64,000 nt of DNA, from positions 3,463,456-3,527,455 of the forward strand of contig NW_004454216.1 of the NCBI RefSeq assembly GCF_000283155.1, read 5' to 3'. The notes below the pieces were generated by a model that saw nothing but the letters and a program-made list of their open reading frames with translations, was not told the origin of the DNA and did no database searches. This stretch comes from Ceratotherium simum simum (taxonomy: Eukaryota; Chordata; Mammalia; Perissodactyla; Rhinocerotidae). Positions within the stretch are counted from its first letter, which is position 1. Each line of letters starts with the position of its first letter. Below, in pieces: positions 22,084 to 32,439 of this stretch. The translations under genes were made by a program, and so were the position numbers.

Positions 22084-22799
22084 AAATTAAATTAAAAGGA
22101 CTAACCATACCAAGTTGGTAAGGATGAGGAGCAGCTAGAACTCTCATACATTCTTGGTGGGAATGTAAAATGATATAACTACTTTGGAAAACAGTTTCTT
22201 ATAAAAATAACCATACACCTATTCCTATATAACCCAGTAATTCTGCTCCTAAGTATTTAACCTAAGAGAAATGAAAATATACTTCCACATAAAGACTTGA
22301 CAAGAATGTTCTTAGCTTCTTGCTCAAATTAGTTCAGAACTGTAGACAATCCAAATGTCCATTAGCAGGTGAATGTATAAACAAATTGTGATATATTCAA
22401 AAGATGAGATAATAGCAATGAAAAGGCATGAGTTACTGTTACAGGTGATAGCATGTTTGAAACTCAAAAATATTATGTTGAGTGAACAAGGAGAAAAACA
22501 GATACGAGAGAGTACATATGATATGATTTCATTCCTATAAAGCTCTAGAACAGAGAAAACTGATCTACAGAGATAGATACCAGATCCACCAGAGGTAGAG
22601 GGTGGGGACATTTTACTGCAAAGGGCACAAGGGAACTTTTTATAGCAATGAAAATATTTTTTATATTGATTAGGTGTAGACATGAGTATCTGTATTTATC
22701 AAAACTCCTGGAGCTGTACACTTAAAATGTATGCATTTATTGTATGTAAATTATATCTCAATAAAGTGGATTAAAACTTCCACTGCAATTCCCACAAGT

Positions 22800-25065
22800 G
22801 ACTTCAAATACTGTAGACCACTAGAATATCAGAGCTTTAAGGAACCTTCCCAGCAGTGTATTAGAATGTGCTCTAGGTATTCAGGCTAGAATATTAAATT
22901 CTGTGTCATGGGAGAGTGTGTCTATGTGAATAATTTCTTTTCATCTAATCTTATATTCTACCCCTTGATCCAATACTCTCATGATTAGTTGTACATAGCC
23001 AAAGTCTAAAATTCTTTTAGTGAACAAGCTATTATCTTCCAGACCAGAGACTCTGCTTCCTTGCTTGGGTTTTGGTGAGACCTGATTCTAGTTATTGGTT
23101 TGTGGGTATGAGGAGAGGTGTGCTGGATCTTGAGAGTGGCAAACATAATCTTACAAGGCATTTGCCTCTAGTGAATTCTTTGCATGGTCTTCAGGCAAGT
23201 GGAGGCTGCTGTCCTCTCTAAAGTGGGGAGGGATTTGCTTCTGCTGGCCTAGAGGATTTAGTAAAATTTGGGGGTTCAACCTTCGTAGGCTTATCCACCC
23301 AAATATTCCCACACCAGGCATCAGGTTCACATCCTTCCTCTGCTAGGACTCTAGTATAGGAGTCCTCTGGAGTCTCACATTAGTCTCCTTTGAAGTTCTC
23401 TCCCTCTTAGCTAAGTCCTGGATCTAATCTTCAACACATGCTTCCCTATGGCAGCAGCAGAAGAGGTTTTCTTTAAACCCTTTAAGGCTTTCAGTTGATA
23501 GCTCTGAGTTGATAGCTGGTTTACCAGAGCAATCATTTTCTTTTTTCAGTATTTCCAATGCATCTAACAGAAATCTGCCTTATAATTACCACTGTCATCT
23601 ATTCTGTTTGATAGCCCACATTACCCAGGCTTCACTTTCTACCTGTATTTCATTCCAATACAGCGTAGGTAATAGTATTTGTAATTGTGATGTTACAGCA
23701 TGCCTGGCGTTAGCACCACTCAATGGTCATCAGCAATTGGTGAGTAATTCAGGTCCAGAATCTCATTCAGGAGGCCTAGGACTACTTCTAGTGTCAATTG
23801 CCCTATCTTGGGTTCTACCCACCCACCCCCTGTACCCCGCCCCTGCCCCGAGAAAGCAGAGTCTAAAACAAAGACTTATGAGCAGGTAGTTTATTTTGGA
23901 AGTGATTTCAGGAAATAGAAGTGAGTAACTGCAGAGTTTAATAGGAAAGGACAAAGAACAAATATAAGACAGCATTAGTGAGTTGATCGTTATCATAGAA
24001 AACTCGAATTCAGTCCTGCTGAGATCTTCTGAAGTCATATGAAATGCCTCACAGAATTGGGATTCTAAGGATTGACAGTGAAGTGTATTCATCCATTGGC
24101 TCCCATCCCAGATTGATTGAGTGTTACCCCAGAGGTAAGTTCTGTATTATGCAGCTGGACATGAGTCGTGCTGAAAAAGCTCCCACTGCAGACCTGTGCT
24201 TTGACAGTGGAGAAGTCCTGGGACGATAAGCAAAGATATGTGGCAGGTCTTGGAGGTGAACTGCTATAACTGCAAAATGAGTGAAAACCTGCCTAGAAGA
24301 GCATGTTGCAGCTGTGGCTAGAATCAGTGGACAGGCCATAAAGATACGCAATGGGGCACATGAAGTATCTGACAGAGGATTCAAACTTAGACTTGTTTGA
24401 CTCTACAGTCCAGACACTAGATTATCATAAATAATATCACCAATGAAGCAAGACAAAAATTTGAGGCCTAAAACTCTTGTGTCCCCAAATCTCTTCCATA
24501 GTTTGGGTAAATTTAAAACTATAATATTTATAACATTACTAGATATGTGATAGAAGTTTTACGGGGTTTTGCAGATAGAAATCCAGGATATTTTCCAAGA
24601 ATCTTTCTTTAAGCTGTTATGTGGTGAAACTCAGTATAAAACAACTTTAAAAATAACTTGTAATTAGCACACAGTAAGGGTCATACAAATACACTGACTC
24701 AAAACCCATGCTTTCTAAGGCTTTTATGAGAACATAATTCTTTCAAAACCTTTCACAGCCAGAGTTAATTTATAAGCATTATTCTCTTAGGTTTTTGAGA
24801 CATGGCCTATGAACCTGAAGAATAATGTGGCAGAACTAATGTTTGTGTTTTGGCAAGACTTTATTTATTTATTTTTTGGAAATGCTGAAAGTGAATCACC
24901 CCTTTCAAGCTCAGGGGGATATAATTAATGAGTTCAGAGAAGATGGAAAAACCTCCCCCAGCACTGGAATCAAATAATTTTATGTGGAGAAATAGCTCTT
25001 ACATAGCTGGAAAAGACCAGAACTACACTCAAACCAAAGTCTCAAGACTCTCAGTTCAATTTTCT
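22800..25065. other. unassigned, with a possible old LTR at 23870-24390
   Basis: No gene found. From 23870 to 24390 the sequence reads GAGCAGGTAGTTTATTTTGGAAGTGATTTCAGGAAATAG, AGTCCTGCTGAGATCTTCTGAAG, AGTTCTGTATTATGCAGCTGGACATGAG. I associate this wording with old retroviral LTRs or LINE 5' regions but cannot name the family. A plus-strand open frame of 126 codons (23509-23889) has no domain I can recognise and ends in low-complexity sequence. The rest looks unique. Confidence 0.3.
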
Positions 25066-25069
25066 TCTG

Positions 25070-25290
25070 AACAATGTAGCATCAGAAGATGTAAGTTTAA
25101 GCCCTGCCTCTGCCTCTTATTCAATGTATCAACATAAGCATCCAGGTGTCTTCTTTAGCCTCAACATCCTCCTTTGTAATATGAGGATAATTGACAGCCC
25201 TTCCTATCTCACAAGACTGCTGTAGGGGTTGAAGTGTCTTAATGTCGATAAAGCCCCTGCGAATGTTTGCTCTTGTGGTTGTAGTGGTTA
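25070..25290 (+). mobile_element. MIR SINE, nearly complete
   Basis: TAGCATCAGAAGATGTAAGTTTAAGCCCTGCCTCTGCC, TCTTTAGCCTCAACATCCTCCTTTGTAATATGAGGATAATTGACAGCCC, CTATCTCACAAGACTGCTGTAGGGGTTGAAG and GATAAAGCCCC. The sense MIR order runs from head through core to the L2-like 3' part. Confidence 0.85.
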
Positions 25291-25610
25291 CCAGATCAGC
25301 CAGAGATTAACTGTGGTTTGACTTCTGGACATTCTTGCCTTCGTGTTCATTGTTTTTCCTTCCTTTCATAATATTCCTATCCAGCTGACTTCCAGTTTAT
25401 CAGGGTTATGCCCTCCCCTCCCACAACACCCATTATTACTTGCTGTCCTGTGCAGCTGTCTTTTATAAATGGAGATGATGAACAAATTCAGGCTAAGATG
25501 CAATTAAATGATTCTGATTTTTCAATGTTAATCTCCCTCCTCCAAGAAGTATTTAGCCACAAAGAACTGAAGGTCAAAACTGAAAGGACCATATAAAGAT
25601 CAGATAATTC
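25291..25610. other. unassigned sequence
   Basis: Spacer between two MIR fragments. A 62-codon open frame (25408-25596) shows no domain. I see nothing else in it. Confidence 0.3.
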
Positions 25611-25725
25611 CTCTCTTTTTATAAATGAGAAAATCTAAGCCCAGAGTTAAAGAGACTTGCCTAAAGACACAGAACTAGTTAGTACAAAAGCCATTTCTTA
25701 AACTAATTCCCCTCATTCACTCTCC
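25611..25725 (-). mobile_element. MIR SINE fragment, antisense
   Basis: TTTTTATAAATGAGAAAATCTAAGCCCAGAGTTAAAGAGACTTGCCTAAAGACACAGAACTAGTTAG is the reversed MIR core ('ttttacagatgaggaaactgaggcccagagaggttaagtgacttgcccaaggtcacacagctagtaag'). Confidence 0.8.
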
Positions 25726-25860
25726 AGTGGGATTTTACTTGAAGTAAAGGGACATTTTGAGAGGCTGCTCTGTGGTGAACGCTTCCAAAGTTGCCTGTCT
25801 CCAAAAAGCCAAGTCTCTGGTACAGTGCGTAAAAGGAAACCTTAAAACTCTCTGAACCCA

Positions 25861-26060
25861 GGGGCTGGCCTGGTGGTGTAGTGGTTAAGTTCAGCTCACT
25901 CTGCTTCGGTGGCCTGGGGTTTGTGGGTTTGGATCCTGGCCATGGACCTACACTACTCATCAAACCATGCTGTGGTGGCATCCCACGTACAAAATGGAGG
26001 AAGACGTGCACAGATGTTAGCTTAGGGCTACTCTTCCTCACTGCTCCTGCCAAAAAAAAC
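25861..26060 (+). mobile_element. diverged ERE SINE, plus strand
   Basis: GGGGCTGGCCTGGTGGTGTAGTGGTTAAGTTCAG, GGTTTGTGGGTTTGGATCCTGG, CTCATCAAACCATGCTGTGGTGGCATCCCACGTACAAAATGGAGGAAGA and GTTAGCTTAGGGCTACTCTTCCTCACTGC, with a short A run. It differs from the younger copies at many CpG-derived sites and lacks the doubled tail block, so it belongs to an older subfamily. Flanks AACTCTCTGAACCCA (ending 25860) and AACCTCCTCAAACCCA (ending 26073) look like a worn TSD. Confidence 0.9.
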
Positions 26061-26100
26061 CTCCTCAAACCCATAATAATTTTCACTAAATCTTCTAAGG

Positions 26101-26292
26101 CAGAGTTTCTCAATCTAGGCATTATTGACATTTTAAGGTAGATAATTCTTTGTTGAGGAGAGCTGTCCTACTCGTTGTAGGAGGTTTAGCAGCATCCCTG
26201 GCCTTGACCCACTAGTTGACAGTAGCACTTCCCCCCGTTTTGACAATCAAGAATGTCTTCAGAGATTGCCAAATTCCCTGGGGATTCACTGA
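26101..26292. mobile_element. MER20 hAT MITE
   Basis: CAGAGTTTCTCAATCTAGGCATTATTGACATTTTAAGGTAGATAATTCTTTGTTGAGGAGAGCTGTCC, GTAGGAGGTTTAGCAGCATCCCTGGCCTTGACCCACTAG, CAGTAGCACTTCC, AAGAATGTCTTCAGAGATTGCCAAATTCCCTGGGG. This matches MER20 from its left end nearly to its right end, which is truncated to CACTG. MER20 is a non-autonomous hAT-Charlie relic. Copies elsewhere have served as regulatory elements; nothing here shows that for this one. Confidence 0.88.
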
Positions 26293-26299
26293 TCTGGGC

Positions 26300-26985
26300 C
26301 AATCTACCAGCCAATCTGTCTAGATCAGCAGAAATGGTAGCCCAAGTTCAAGGAGATCTAGAATGGGCAGCAGAAGAGAGAGATGATGATTATCAGTTAT
26401 GACCACAAGACCAACAATAGCAATGGAGCTCTAATTTGTTATGCTAATTCTTCTCTCATTTTATTTCCAGAAATCATCACCAACCAGAATCCTGAAGAAG
26501 CTCGGACTGTATAGGGTGAACCTACTGTGATAAACAAGGGAATCTGAATGGTGCAAAGGGTGGATCATAGTGGCCGGGTTGATGCCCTGCCCAGATCCCC
26601 TTTACTGGCTGGTGTACCCTTCCCCCACCTTCTGTGATTGACTGGTGACAATTCACAGCTGCCAGACAATTGCTCTCAGCTAAATGTAAGCCACCTTGCC
26701 TAGTAGAGTGCACTCCCATCCCACTCCCTTTGGGACAGACGCTGGCCAATAACTAAGTGACACAAGTACAAAAAAGGTCAGGTCCTCTTAGCTATAGGTG
26801 TCATTCCTGTGCCAGAACTTCTCTGTGGGATCAAGTTGAAGCAACTCTTAGCTGAGACCATAGTCTTGCATGGCCTTTTCCCATTCCACCTTTTCTTGAG
26901 AGCACTTTCCAAAGAACAAATCGGATAATATGAATACATATAAACATATATGAAAATATAAATATATGTATATTTCATTCTGATC
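26300..26985. other. unassigned sequence
   Basis: No gene or known repeat. A TATATG/CATATA-rich patch at 26930-26970 precedes the antisense L1. Confidence 0.3.
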
Positions 26986-27210
26986 CTTTATTTTTCTTGT
27001 GTTTGAAAATTTGTTTGAAAATTTGTATTTATATAAGGATTTCTTCTATTTCACATACATTTTTACACATATTAGTACAAAGTTATTCAAATTTCCTCTT
27101 TTTAGTATCTTAAGTACGTATTTGTGGGCACTCCTTTTCATTCCTTATATTAGCCATTTGTGCACTTCTTCGTGCTGCTGGGGTTATATAAATTTTAATA
27201 GTCATTTTAA

Positions 27211-27225
27211 AGAATAAACATTGTA
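27211..27225. repeat. left target-site duplication of ERE
   Basis: AGAATAAACATTGTA is repeated exactly at 27480-27494 after the SINE tail, giving a clean 15-bp duplication. Confidence 0.93.
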
Positions 27226-27479
27226 GAGGCCAGCCCAGCGGTGTAGTGGTTAAGTTCACGCATTCCACTTTGGCGACCCGGGGTTTGCCAGTTCAGATCC
27301 TGGGATCTGAACTCACCACTCATCAAGCCATGCTGAGGTGGTGTCCCACATAGAAGAACTAGAAGGACCTACAACTAGGATATTCAAGTATGTACTGGGG
27401 CTTTGGGGAGAAAAAAGAAAAAGAGAATGATTGGTAACAGATGTTAGCTCAGGGCCAATATTCCTGAAAAAAAAAAAAA
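27226..27479 (+). mobile_element. ERE SINE, plus strand, diverged body
   Basis: GAGGCCAGCCCAGCGGTGTAGTGGTTAAGTTCACGC, CGACCCGGGGTTTGCCAGTTCAGATCC, CTCATCAAGCCATGCTGAGGTGGTGTCCCACATAGAAGAACTAGAAGGACCTACAACTAGGATA, then GGCTTTGGGGAGAAAAAAG and GTTAGCTCAGGGCCAATATTCCTG, with a 15-A tail. The body with ACAACTAGGATA and a GGGGCTTTGGGG block is the ERE variant also seen in the antisense copies at 6430 and 35455. The exact 15-bp TSD (27211-27225 and 27480-27494) shows insertion into the antisense L1. Confidence 0.95.
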
Positions 27480-28264
27480 AGAATAAACATTGTACTTTGT
27501 TGCTTTTCTCTTTTATTTTTATTTCATGCATTTCAGTCCTTTATTTCCTTTTTTCAATTTATTTAGGATTTTTTTTGCTATTTTTTTTTTTAGCTGCTTG
27601 AGACAGATATTTAGCTCATTGATTTTCAACCTTTCTTTTTTTCTAATATATGACTTTTTTTTGGCTAATGGGTTATTCAAAAGTGATTTTTTAAACTCTA
27701 GACTTTTAGGAGCTTCCTAGTTATATCTATATAATTTATATCCAATTTAATTCCCTTGTGATCAGATAACACATGTTGTATGACTTCAGTCCCTTGATAT
27801 TTATTGAGATTCTTTTTTGAGATTTGTTATGATCCAGTGTATTGCTCAGTTTTGGTAAATGTTTTAGGTGGCTTTAAAATAATGTATTCTATAGTAGATC
27901 AGTGTACTGGGTCAAATTAGATTCAGTGGTTTGAATTAAATCAAATTTGTATGGTGTTATCAGATCTTTTTCTTTACTGAGATTTTGTTCACTTGTTCCA
28001 TCAGTTATCCACAGTGATTGTGGATTTGTGTATTTCTTCTTTCAATTCTGTGAGTTTTGACATTATATATGTTGAGATTATGTTATTTTGCATACTCATT
28101 TATAATTGTTAAATATTCCCAGTGAATTTGCTCTTTTACCTTTAATAATTATGGCTTTTTTGTCTATTATTGCCCTCAATTTGACTTTGTAGAATATTTT
28201 TATAGTTATGGCAGCTTCATCTTGATTAATATGTGACTGTTATACAATTAAACAAATTTAAAAG

Positions 28265-28920
28265 AGGTAGGGTAGAAAAGAGAAATGTTCTTACAGAAGA
28301 ATGCCTATTACTAAATGCAGAAGTAATAATAGGGAAATCACATTTTACAAACAGCATGGTAATAATTAAATAAAGCAAGAATCATCAATGGATGCTAAAA
28401 TAATTGGGTAAATGTTGTTGGGGAACAAGATATTTACAGACTTTCTAACCATCACCCTCACATTAGTTATTAACTGTGAAGTAGGGAGGTCCTCTTACAG
28501 TGGAGAAATCTGGTGGGCACCACTTTAACCAAATAATCAAACTTATCACTAATGATGGGATCAACTGATATCATTTGTCTGTTTATGTGGTGCGTTAGAT
28601 GGGACACAGCATCACTAAAGTAGTACTTCTTACAAAGATTTTAAACCTGTATGTAACCATGAGGAAACCATCAGCCAGATTAAAAAAGACTAAGAGTACC
28701 TGACAACTTATTGAAATTCTCAGTGGAATCGGTGAGCTATAAATTTACTTTCAAGCACAGATTTTTCTGTATCCCACAACTTTTAATATGGAGAAAGAGA
28801 GAGAGTGAGTGCACACAAATGTGGCTAAATGTTAAAATCTTGATTAATTTAGGTGAAGGGTATATCATACTATTCTTGCAACTCTGGGGGAGGTTTGACA
28901 TTTCAAAAAAATAAAAATTG
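28265..28920 (+). mobile_element. L1M 3' UTR, sense
   Basis: Fits an old L1M 3' UTR. Landmarks: TTAACCAAATAATCAAACTTATCACTAATGATGGGATCAACTGATATCATTTGTCTG, TGTAACCATGAGGAAACCATCAGCCAG, and the end AAATGTTAAAATCTTGATTAATTTAGGTGAAGGGTATATCATACTATTCTTGCAACTCTGGGGGAGGTTTGACATTTC plus an AT tail. It is non-coding. Confidence 0.75.
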
Positions 28921-28944
28921 ATGGGAAAAAAGAATTAGATTTTA

Positions 28945-29380
28945 GAAACTGGGAACATCTCAAATGTCTGCTAACAGTTGAGTGGATAAATAAATTGTGG
29001 TGTGTCATTCAGTAATATAATATACAGCAGTAAAAATAAATTAGAGGCACAGCATCAACATGGATGAATCACAAAAACATGAAAAAAGTCACAAAACACT
29101 ATATACATCATGAGTCTACTAATATAAAATTCAAAAACAAGTAAGTTGTATACTATATTATTACATGATAAAACTAAAAAATACAGGGCAATGCTGAGCA
29201 GAGGGAATGCAGTGTAATCATGCAGGGATGTATAGAAGACATCTAAAGTGGTATAGGTAGTATTCTATTTCTTAAACTGGGTGGTGAGTATATGGGTGGT
29301 CATGCGATTTTTAGTCTAAATTATTTATCTCTTCTAAATACTTTTTTGTAGGTAGGATATGTTTCACAGTAAGCCAAAAA
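28945..29380 (+). mobile_element. second L1M 3' end, sense
   Basis: GAAACTGGGAACATCTCAAATGTCTGCTAACAGTTGAGTGGATAAATAAATTGTGGTG, CAACATGGATGAATCACAAAAACATG, CTAATATAAAATTCAAAAACAAG, TTCTATTTCTTAAACTGGGTGGTGAGTATATGGGTGG. This is the ORF2 terminus and 3' UTR of an L1M. It lies directly after another L1M 3' end in the same orientation. Confidence 0.78.
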
Positions 29381-29384
29381 AATT

Positions 29385-31935
29385 GGGAATTTCATGAAAT
29401 TTTGGAGAATGTAGCTATTTAAATAGAAAATGTGACTTATGAGGTTTTATTATCAAGAGCCATTTTTTTAAAAGAAGAGTGCTCATATTCTTCATTTTTC
29501 CTGGCCCCTAGCTGTAACGACAGTTGTTTAGATGGAGACTGGGACAGAAAGCAGGAGAATGGAAGCAGGGTTAGGAGTTAGCTTCTTTCCCTTAAACGCT
29601 TTACGGCAATATCCACTGTGGATAATTATCCTCTGGAAGTGGCTGTTTCTCCAGCTCATGTACTTGCCATCATTTCTTCCCTGTCCCACCAAATCCAGCA
29701 CTGATTTATTTAGCCAGCTGCATGCTTTGTATGTGACCCTGAGGGACAAATGAGACTTGATTCACATCACGGTTGTCCTTGGGTTTCACTTCAAAATGTC
29801 ACTAAAGCTCCTTTTACTTTTTATTGATTAACTTTTTCTCCACTTAAATTATTTACCGTAGAAAAGATTAGTTAATCTAAGTGCTTTCCTGAATTCTGTA
29901 TGAAGGAAATATTACAGAAAATTTCTTTTTTGGCAATCGGTATTTAGACCGGAAAATTAAAAAAAAAAACAAAACAGTGTTAATAAAGTTAAGTCATTTC
30001 TTATTAATGCGTGCAGGTTTCTATATGCAATTTAAAAGATCCAAGGGTAGATTAACTTTTGGGATTTGTTTCAATCTTTAGTTTAAGATTCTATTATTCT
30101 CTATTATTCTATTATTCTCTATTATTAAAGGAAGTTTACCTCTGTTATTTAAGGATGAACTTCAATTTGCCTTATAATTCTTTCACAAACAGAGAAAATG
30201 GAACAATAATTAACTCTTAGGTAGTTTAAATGCTACCTGATTCTACCAGATTGCAATTTAAGAGTACTGTAGGAAGAGGTGTATTGATTCTTCAGAACAC
30301 GAAGACCTGCCCTAAACAGCAATTCTCAGCTCCAGTATTGGCAATCCAGTTTCTAGGAAAGGATTCTCTGACATGTATTATTCCTGCATTCAGATATTCT
30401 TAGAGATGGTTCCATCATACCTGCAATTGTAGGGACTCCTTCAATTTAATGAAGACCAGCTTATCTTGCACTTTTAAAAGCATACCAAATGTGAAGGAAT
30501 AATCATTAAGCCTTTTATTTTTATGAAGTCTTTCGAGATTTGTGGAGAAAGGCAACATGCAGTACTCTGTAAATGTCAAATCTCTTTACAGAAATGCGAA
30601 GGAGGTATTGCAGGCTGTCATCTGTTCTTCATGCTGACTACTGACCCTTATTGGGAACTACCAATTCCAAGATTCTGTGGCCGCTAAAATAAATAGCTTT
30701 CTCAGGCACAAAGCAAAATGTTAGACAACATACAGCAGAACAGAACCCACTTTAATTATACTACAGGATGTGTTTCATAAAGAAGTAGGGATCTGAAGGG
30801 TTAGACATTGAAGGACAGTTCCAGCTGGCAGGCAATGAAGGAGAATGTTTCAAAATGACTGTGGCCAATGACATAAAAAGCATAGCAAGAAGAAGTGGGT
30901 AAGTAAGGCATGTGAAGAGAGAAAAAGGATGCAGTTTTTGGAATGCAAAGGAACAAACGTATGTGAATGTTAAAAATAAAAGTCTGATTGTGTTGCATCC
31001 GGGTACATTTGGGTAGCTTAGAGGATGGGTCTAAAAACAGAGCAATATGGCAGAAGTACTGTGTCTCTGTCAGCAACTGCTTCATCTTCTGGATTGTCCC
31101 ATTGGGATGTGGAACAGAGTCCTAGGCAAAATGCCACCACCCACTATATTTCCCCAACAGTATTATTAATAATAAGCTATTTCACTAACAAAACATCCTT
31201 CTTTGCATGAAAATATATATGGTCACCTAAGATGTAGATCACACTACTCATTTATGGCATAGCGAACAAAGTAGTTTTAGTTTCACAAGGCGCAATGGTA
31301 GCTATGAGGCTTACTAGGTATATTGACATGACATAAGTTATCTAAGTGCAATGAACTCCAGTTTTGCCATCTCTAATTATTATACTCATCAAACATTTTA
31401 ACTTGTGCAGCCAGATTTTAATCAGCAGCACAAAAATTTGCATTATGCCAACTTTGTAGGTCATGGTGTCTTCGTATTAGTCATATTTCTTGGTTTTGTA
31501 CTTGCTAATTGAATTATTGCATTTAAAAATCCTAAATGTCATATTAATCTCCAGCCTTCTCCCTTGATTTAGAAATTTTTATTGATTTGATCAATTAATT
31601 ATCAACATTTTCTCAATTCTAGCAACTCCAAAGCAACTATTCTGACTTAGCCCTTCTTTCTGCACTCAAAGCCCAATGATTACTCTATCCTTTTCCAAGA
31701 ATTCTCTCCATAGTTTTATTCTCATTTGCATTCTCAGATTTCTAAGGCTTCGAATCTCAGAAGTAGTTCAGATTAGCCTCCAATCCAATGTATAAAGTTT
31801 CTCAGCATTGTCTTTTCCTGGTTCCCTAGTCTTGACATGAACATGGAACTCTTAGTCCTTTCCACTCTTGGATAGATCTACCTGCTGGAATCTTCAGCCT
31901 TATACTGAACCAAAGGATGGTGTGATGTCGTTGAG
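29385..31935. other. mostly unassigned, repeat-poor stretch
   Basis: About 2.5 kb in which I recognise no transposon apart from a short tandem repeat at 30088. Two overlapping 73-codon frames at 29528-29753 on opposite strands have no known motif. 30600-31150 has balanced composition but no exon signature. Confidence 0.35.
30088..30126. repeat. 18-bp tandem repeat, two copies
   Basis: ATTCTATTATTCTCTATT occurs at 30088-30105 and again exactly at 30106-30123, followed by ATT. It is an exact local duplication of simple T/A/C sequence. Confidence 0.9.
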
Positions 31936-31939
31936 TCAT

Positions 31940-32035
31940 TACCTTCCTGGGAGTCAGGAGATACTGATCTGACATTTTTAAATGTGTAACCTTGGAAAAG
32001 GCACTGAGCACATATGTCTGAGCCTTTACTGAAAG
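31940..32035 (+). mobile_element. MIR-like SINE fragment
   Basis: CTGGGAGTCAGGAGATACTGATCTGACATTTTTAAATGTGTAACCTTGGAAAAGGCACTGAG resembles the sense MIR head and core ('gggagtcaggagacctgggttct... tgtgtgaccttgggcaagtcactt'). Confidence 0.55.
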
Positions 32036-32095
32036 TTTATTTTATTTTATTTTTTGATCAGTATTTTTCAAACTGTGTGTTTTGATCTTTTAGTG

Positions 32096-32334
32096 CAGTG
32101 GTTTTCAAAGTGTGAATTCCAGACCAGCAGGATCAAAATCACCTGGAAACTAGTTATAAATCCTAATAGTTTGCCCCCCACAGCTACCGAAACAGAAATT
32201 TGGGGAATGGAGTCCAGCAATCTGTGTTTTAGAAAGTCTTCCAATATAATGTTATATGTGAATTATATCTCAATTGAAAAAAAAAGAAAATCTTCCAGGT
32301 GATTTAAATGCACGCTAAAGTTTGAGAACCACTG
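32096..32334. mobile_element. MER5A hAT MITE with both inverted ends, split by an L1 tail
   Basis: Left end CAGTGGTTTTCAAAGTGTG and right end AAAGTTTGAGAACCACTG are the MER5A terminal inverted repeats. Between them are CCAGACCAGCAGGATCAAAATCACCTGGAAACTAGTTATAAATCC, CCCCACAGCTACCGAAACAGAAATTTGGGG, and CCAGGTGATTTAAATGCACGC. It is complete apart from the nested 43-bp insertion. I could not confirm an 8-bp duplication around it. Confidence 0.88.
32244..32286 (+). mobile_element. 43-bp L1 tail inserted in MER5A, with TSD
   Basis: ATATAATGTTATATGTGAATTATATCTCAATTG followed by nine A's and a G is the final bases of an L1 3' UTR with its poly(A). It is flanked by AAAGTCTTCCA (32233-32243) and AAAATCTTCCA (32287-32297), an 11-bp duplication with one difference. 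The uninterrupted MER5A reads straight across once one copy and the insert are removed. It is an extremely short 5'-truncated L1 insertion. Confidence 0.85.
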
Positions 32335-32439
32335 TTCTCAAGTAGTAGTTTGTAAAACGAGTTCAGAGGATTAAGACTTCCATTAAAAAAAAAAAAATAG
32401 TGTAGAATAATAACACGATTGCAAAATACTTAACTACCA

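Larger units (their letters stand above)
21490..22775 (+). mobile_element. L1 3' end, sense, carrying two nested insertions
   Basis: The end of ORF2 and the 3' UTR of an old L1. Landmarks: TTAGAGAAATGCAAATTAAAACC, then after the nested pieces GTAAGGATGAGGAGCAGCTAGAACTCTCATACATTCTTGGTGGGAATGTAAAATG, ACTTTGGAAAACAGTTTC, CAATCCAAATGTCCATTAGCAGGTGAATG, GTTGAGTGAACAAGG, and the end GAGCTGTACACTTAAAATGTATGCATTTATTGTATGTAAATTATATCTCAATAAAG. The 119-residue antisense open frame over 22324-22683 is a by-product. It is inactive and 5'-truncated. Confidence 0.85.
26990..28245 (-). mobile_element. L1 ORF2 endonuclease-RT region, antisense, split by an ERE
   Basis: The plus strand is the complement of L1 ORF2. 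Left of the SINE it reads TTCATTCCTTATATTAGCCATTTGTGCACTTCTT. Right of it come AGCTCATTGATTTTCAACCTTTCTTTTTTTCTAATATATG, GCTAATGGGTTATTCAAAAGTG, AATTCCCTTGTGATCAGATAACACATGTTGTATGA, TGAGATTTGTTATGATCCAGTGTATTGC, CACTTGTTCCATCAGTTATCC and GATTGTGGATTTGTGTATTTCTTCTTTC. It covers the early RT and endonuclease portions. Many stops and indels make it dead. Confidence 0.85.

Noticed and set aside
22324..22683. 119-codon minus-strand frame
   Set aside because: It is the antisense of an L1 3' end.
23509..23889. 126-codon plus-strand frame
   Set aside because: No recognised domain; the C-terminal part is Pro-rich from C-rich simple sequence (CCCACCCACCCCC). AT/GC composition and lack of splice or Kozak support make it a chance frame.
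25703..26131. 142-codon minus-strand open frame
   Set aside because: It spans the antisense strand of an ERE and the edge of MER20. Two unrelated transposons cannot form a real exon here, and no codon pattern supports it.
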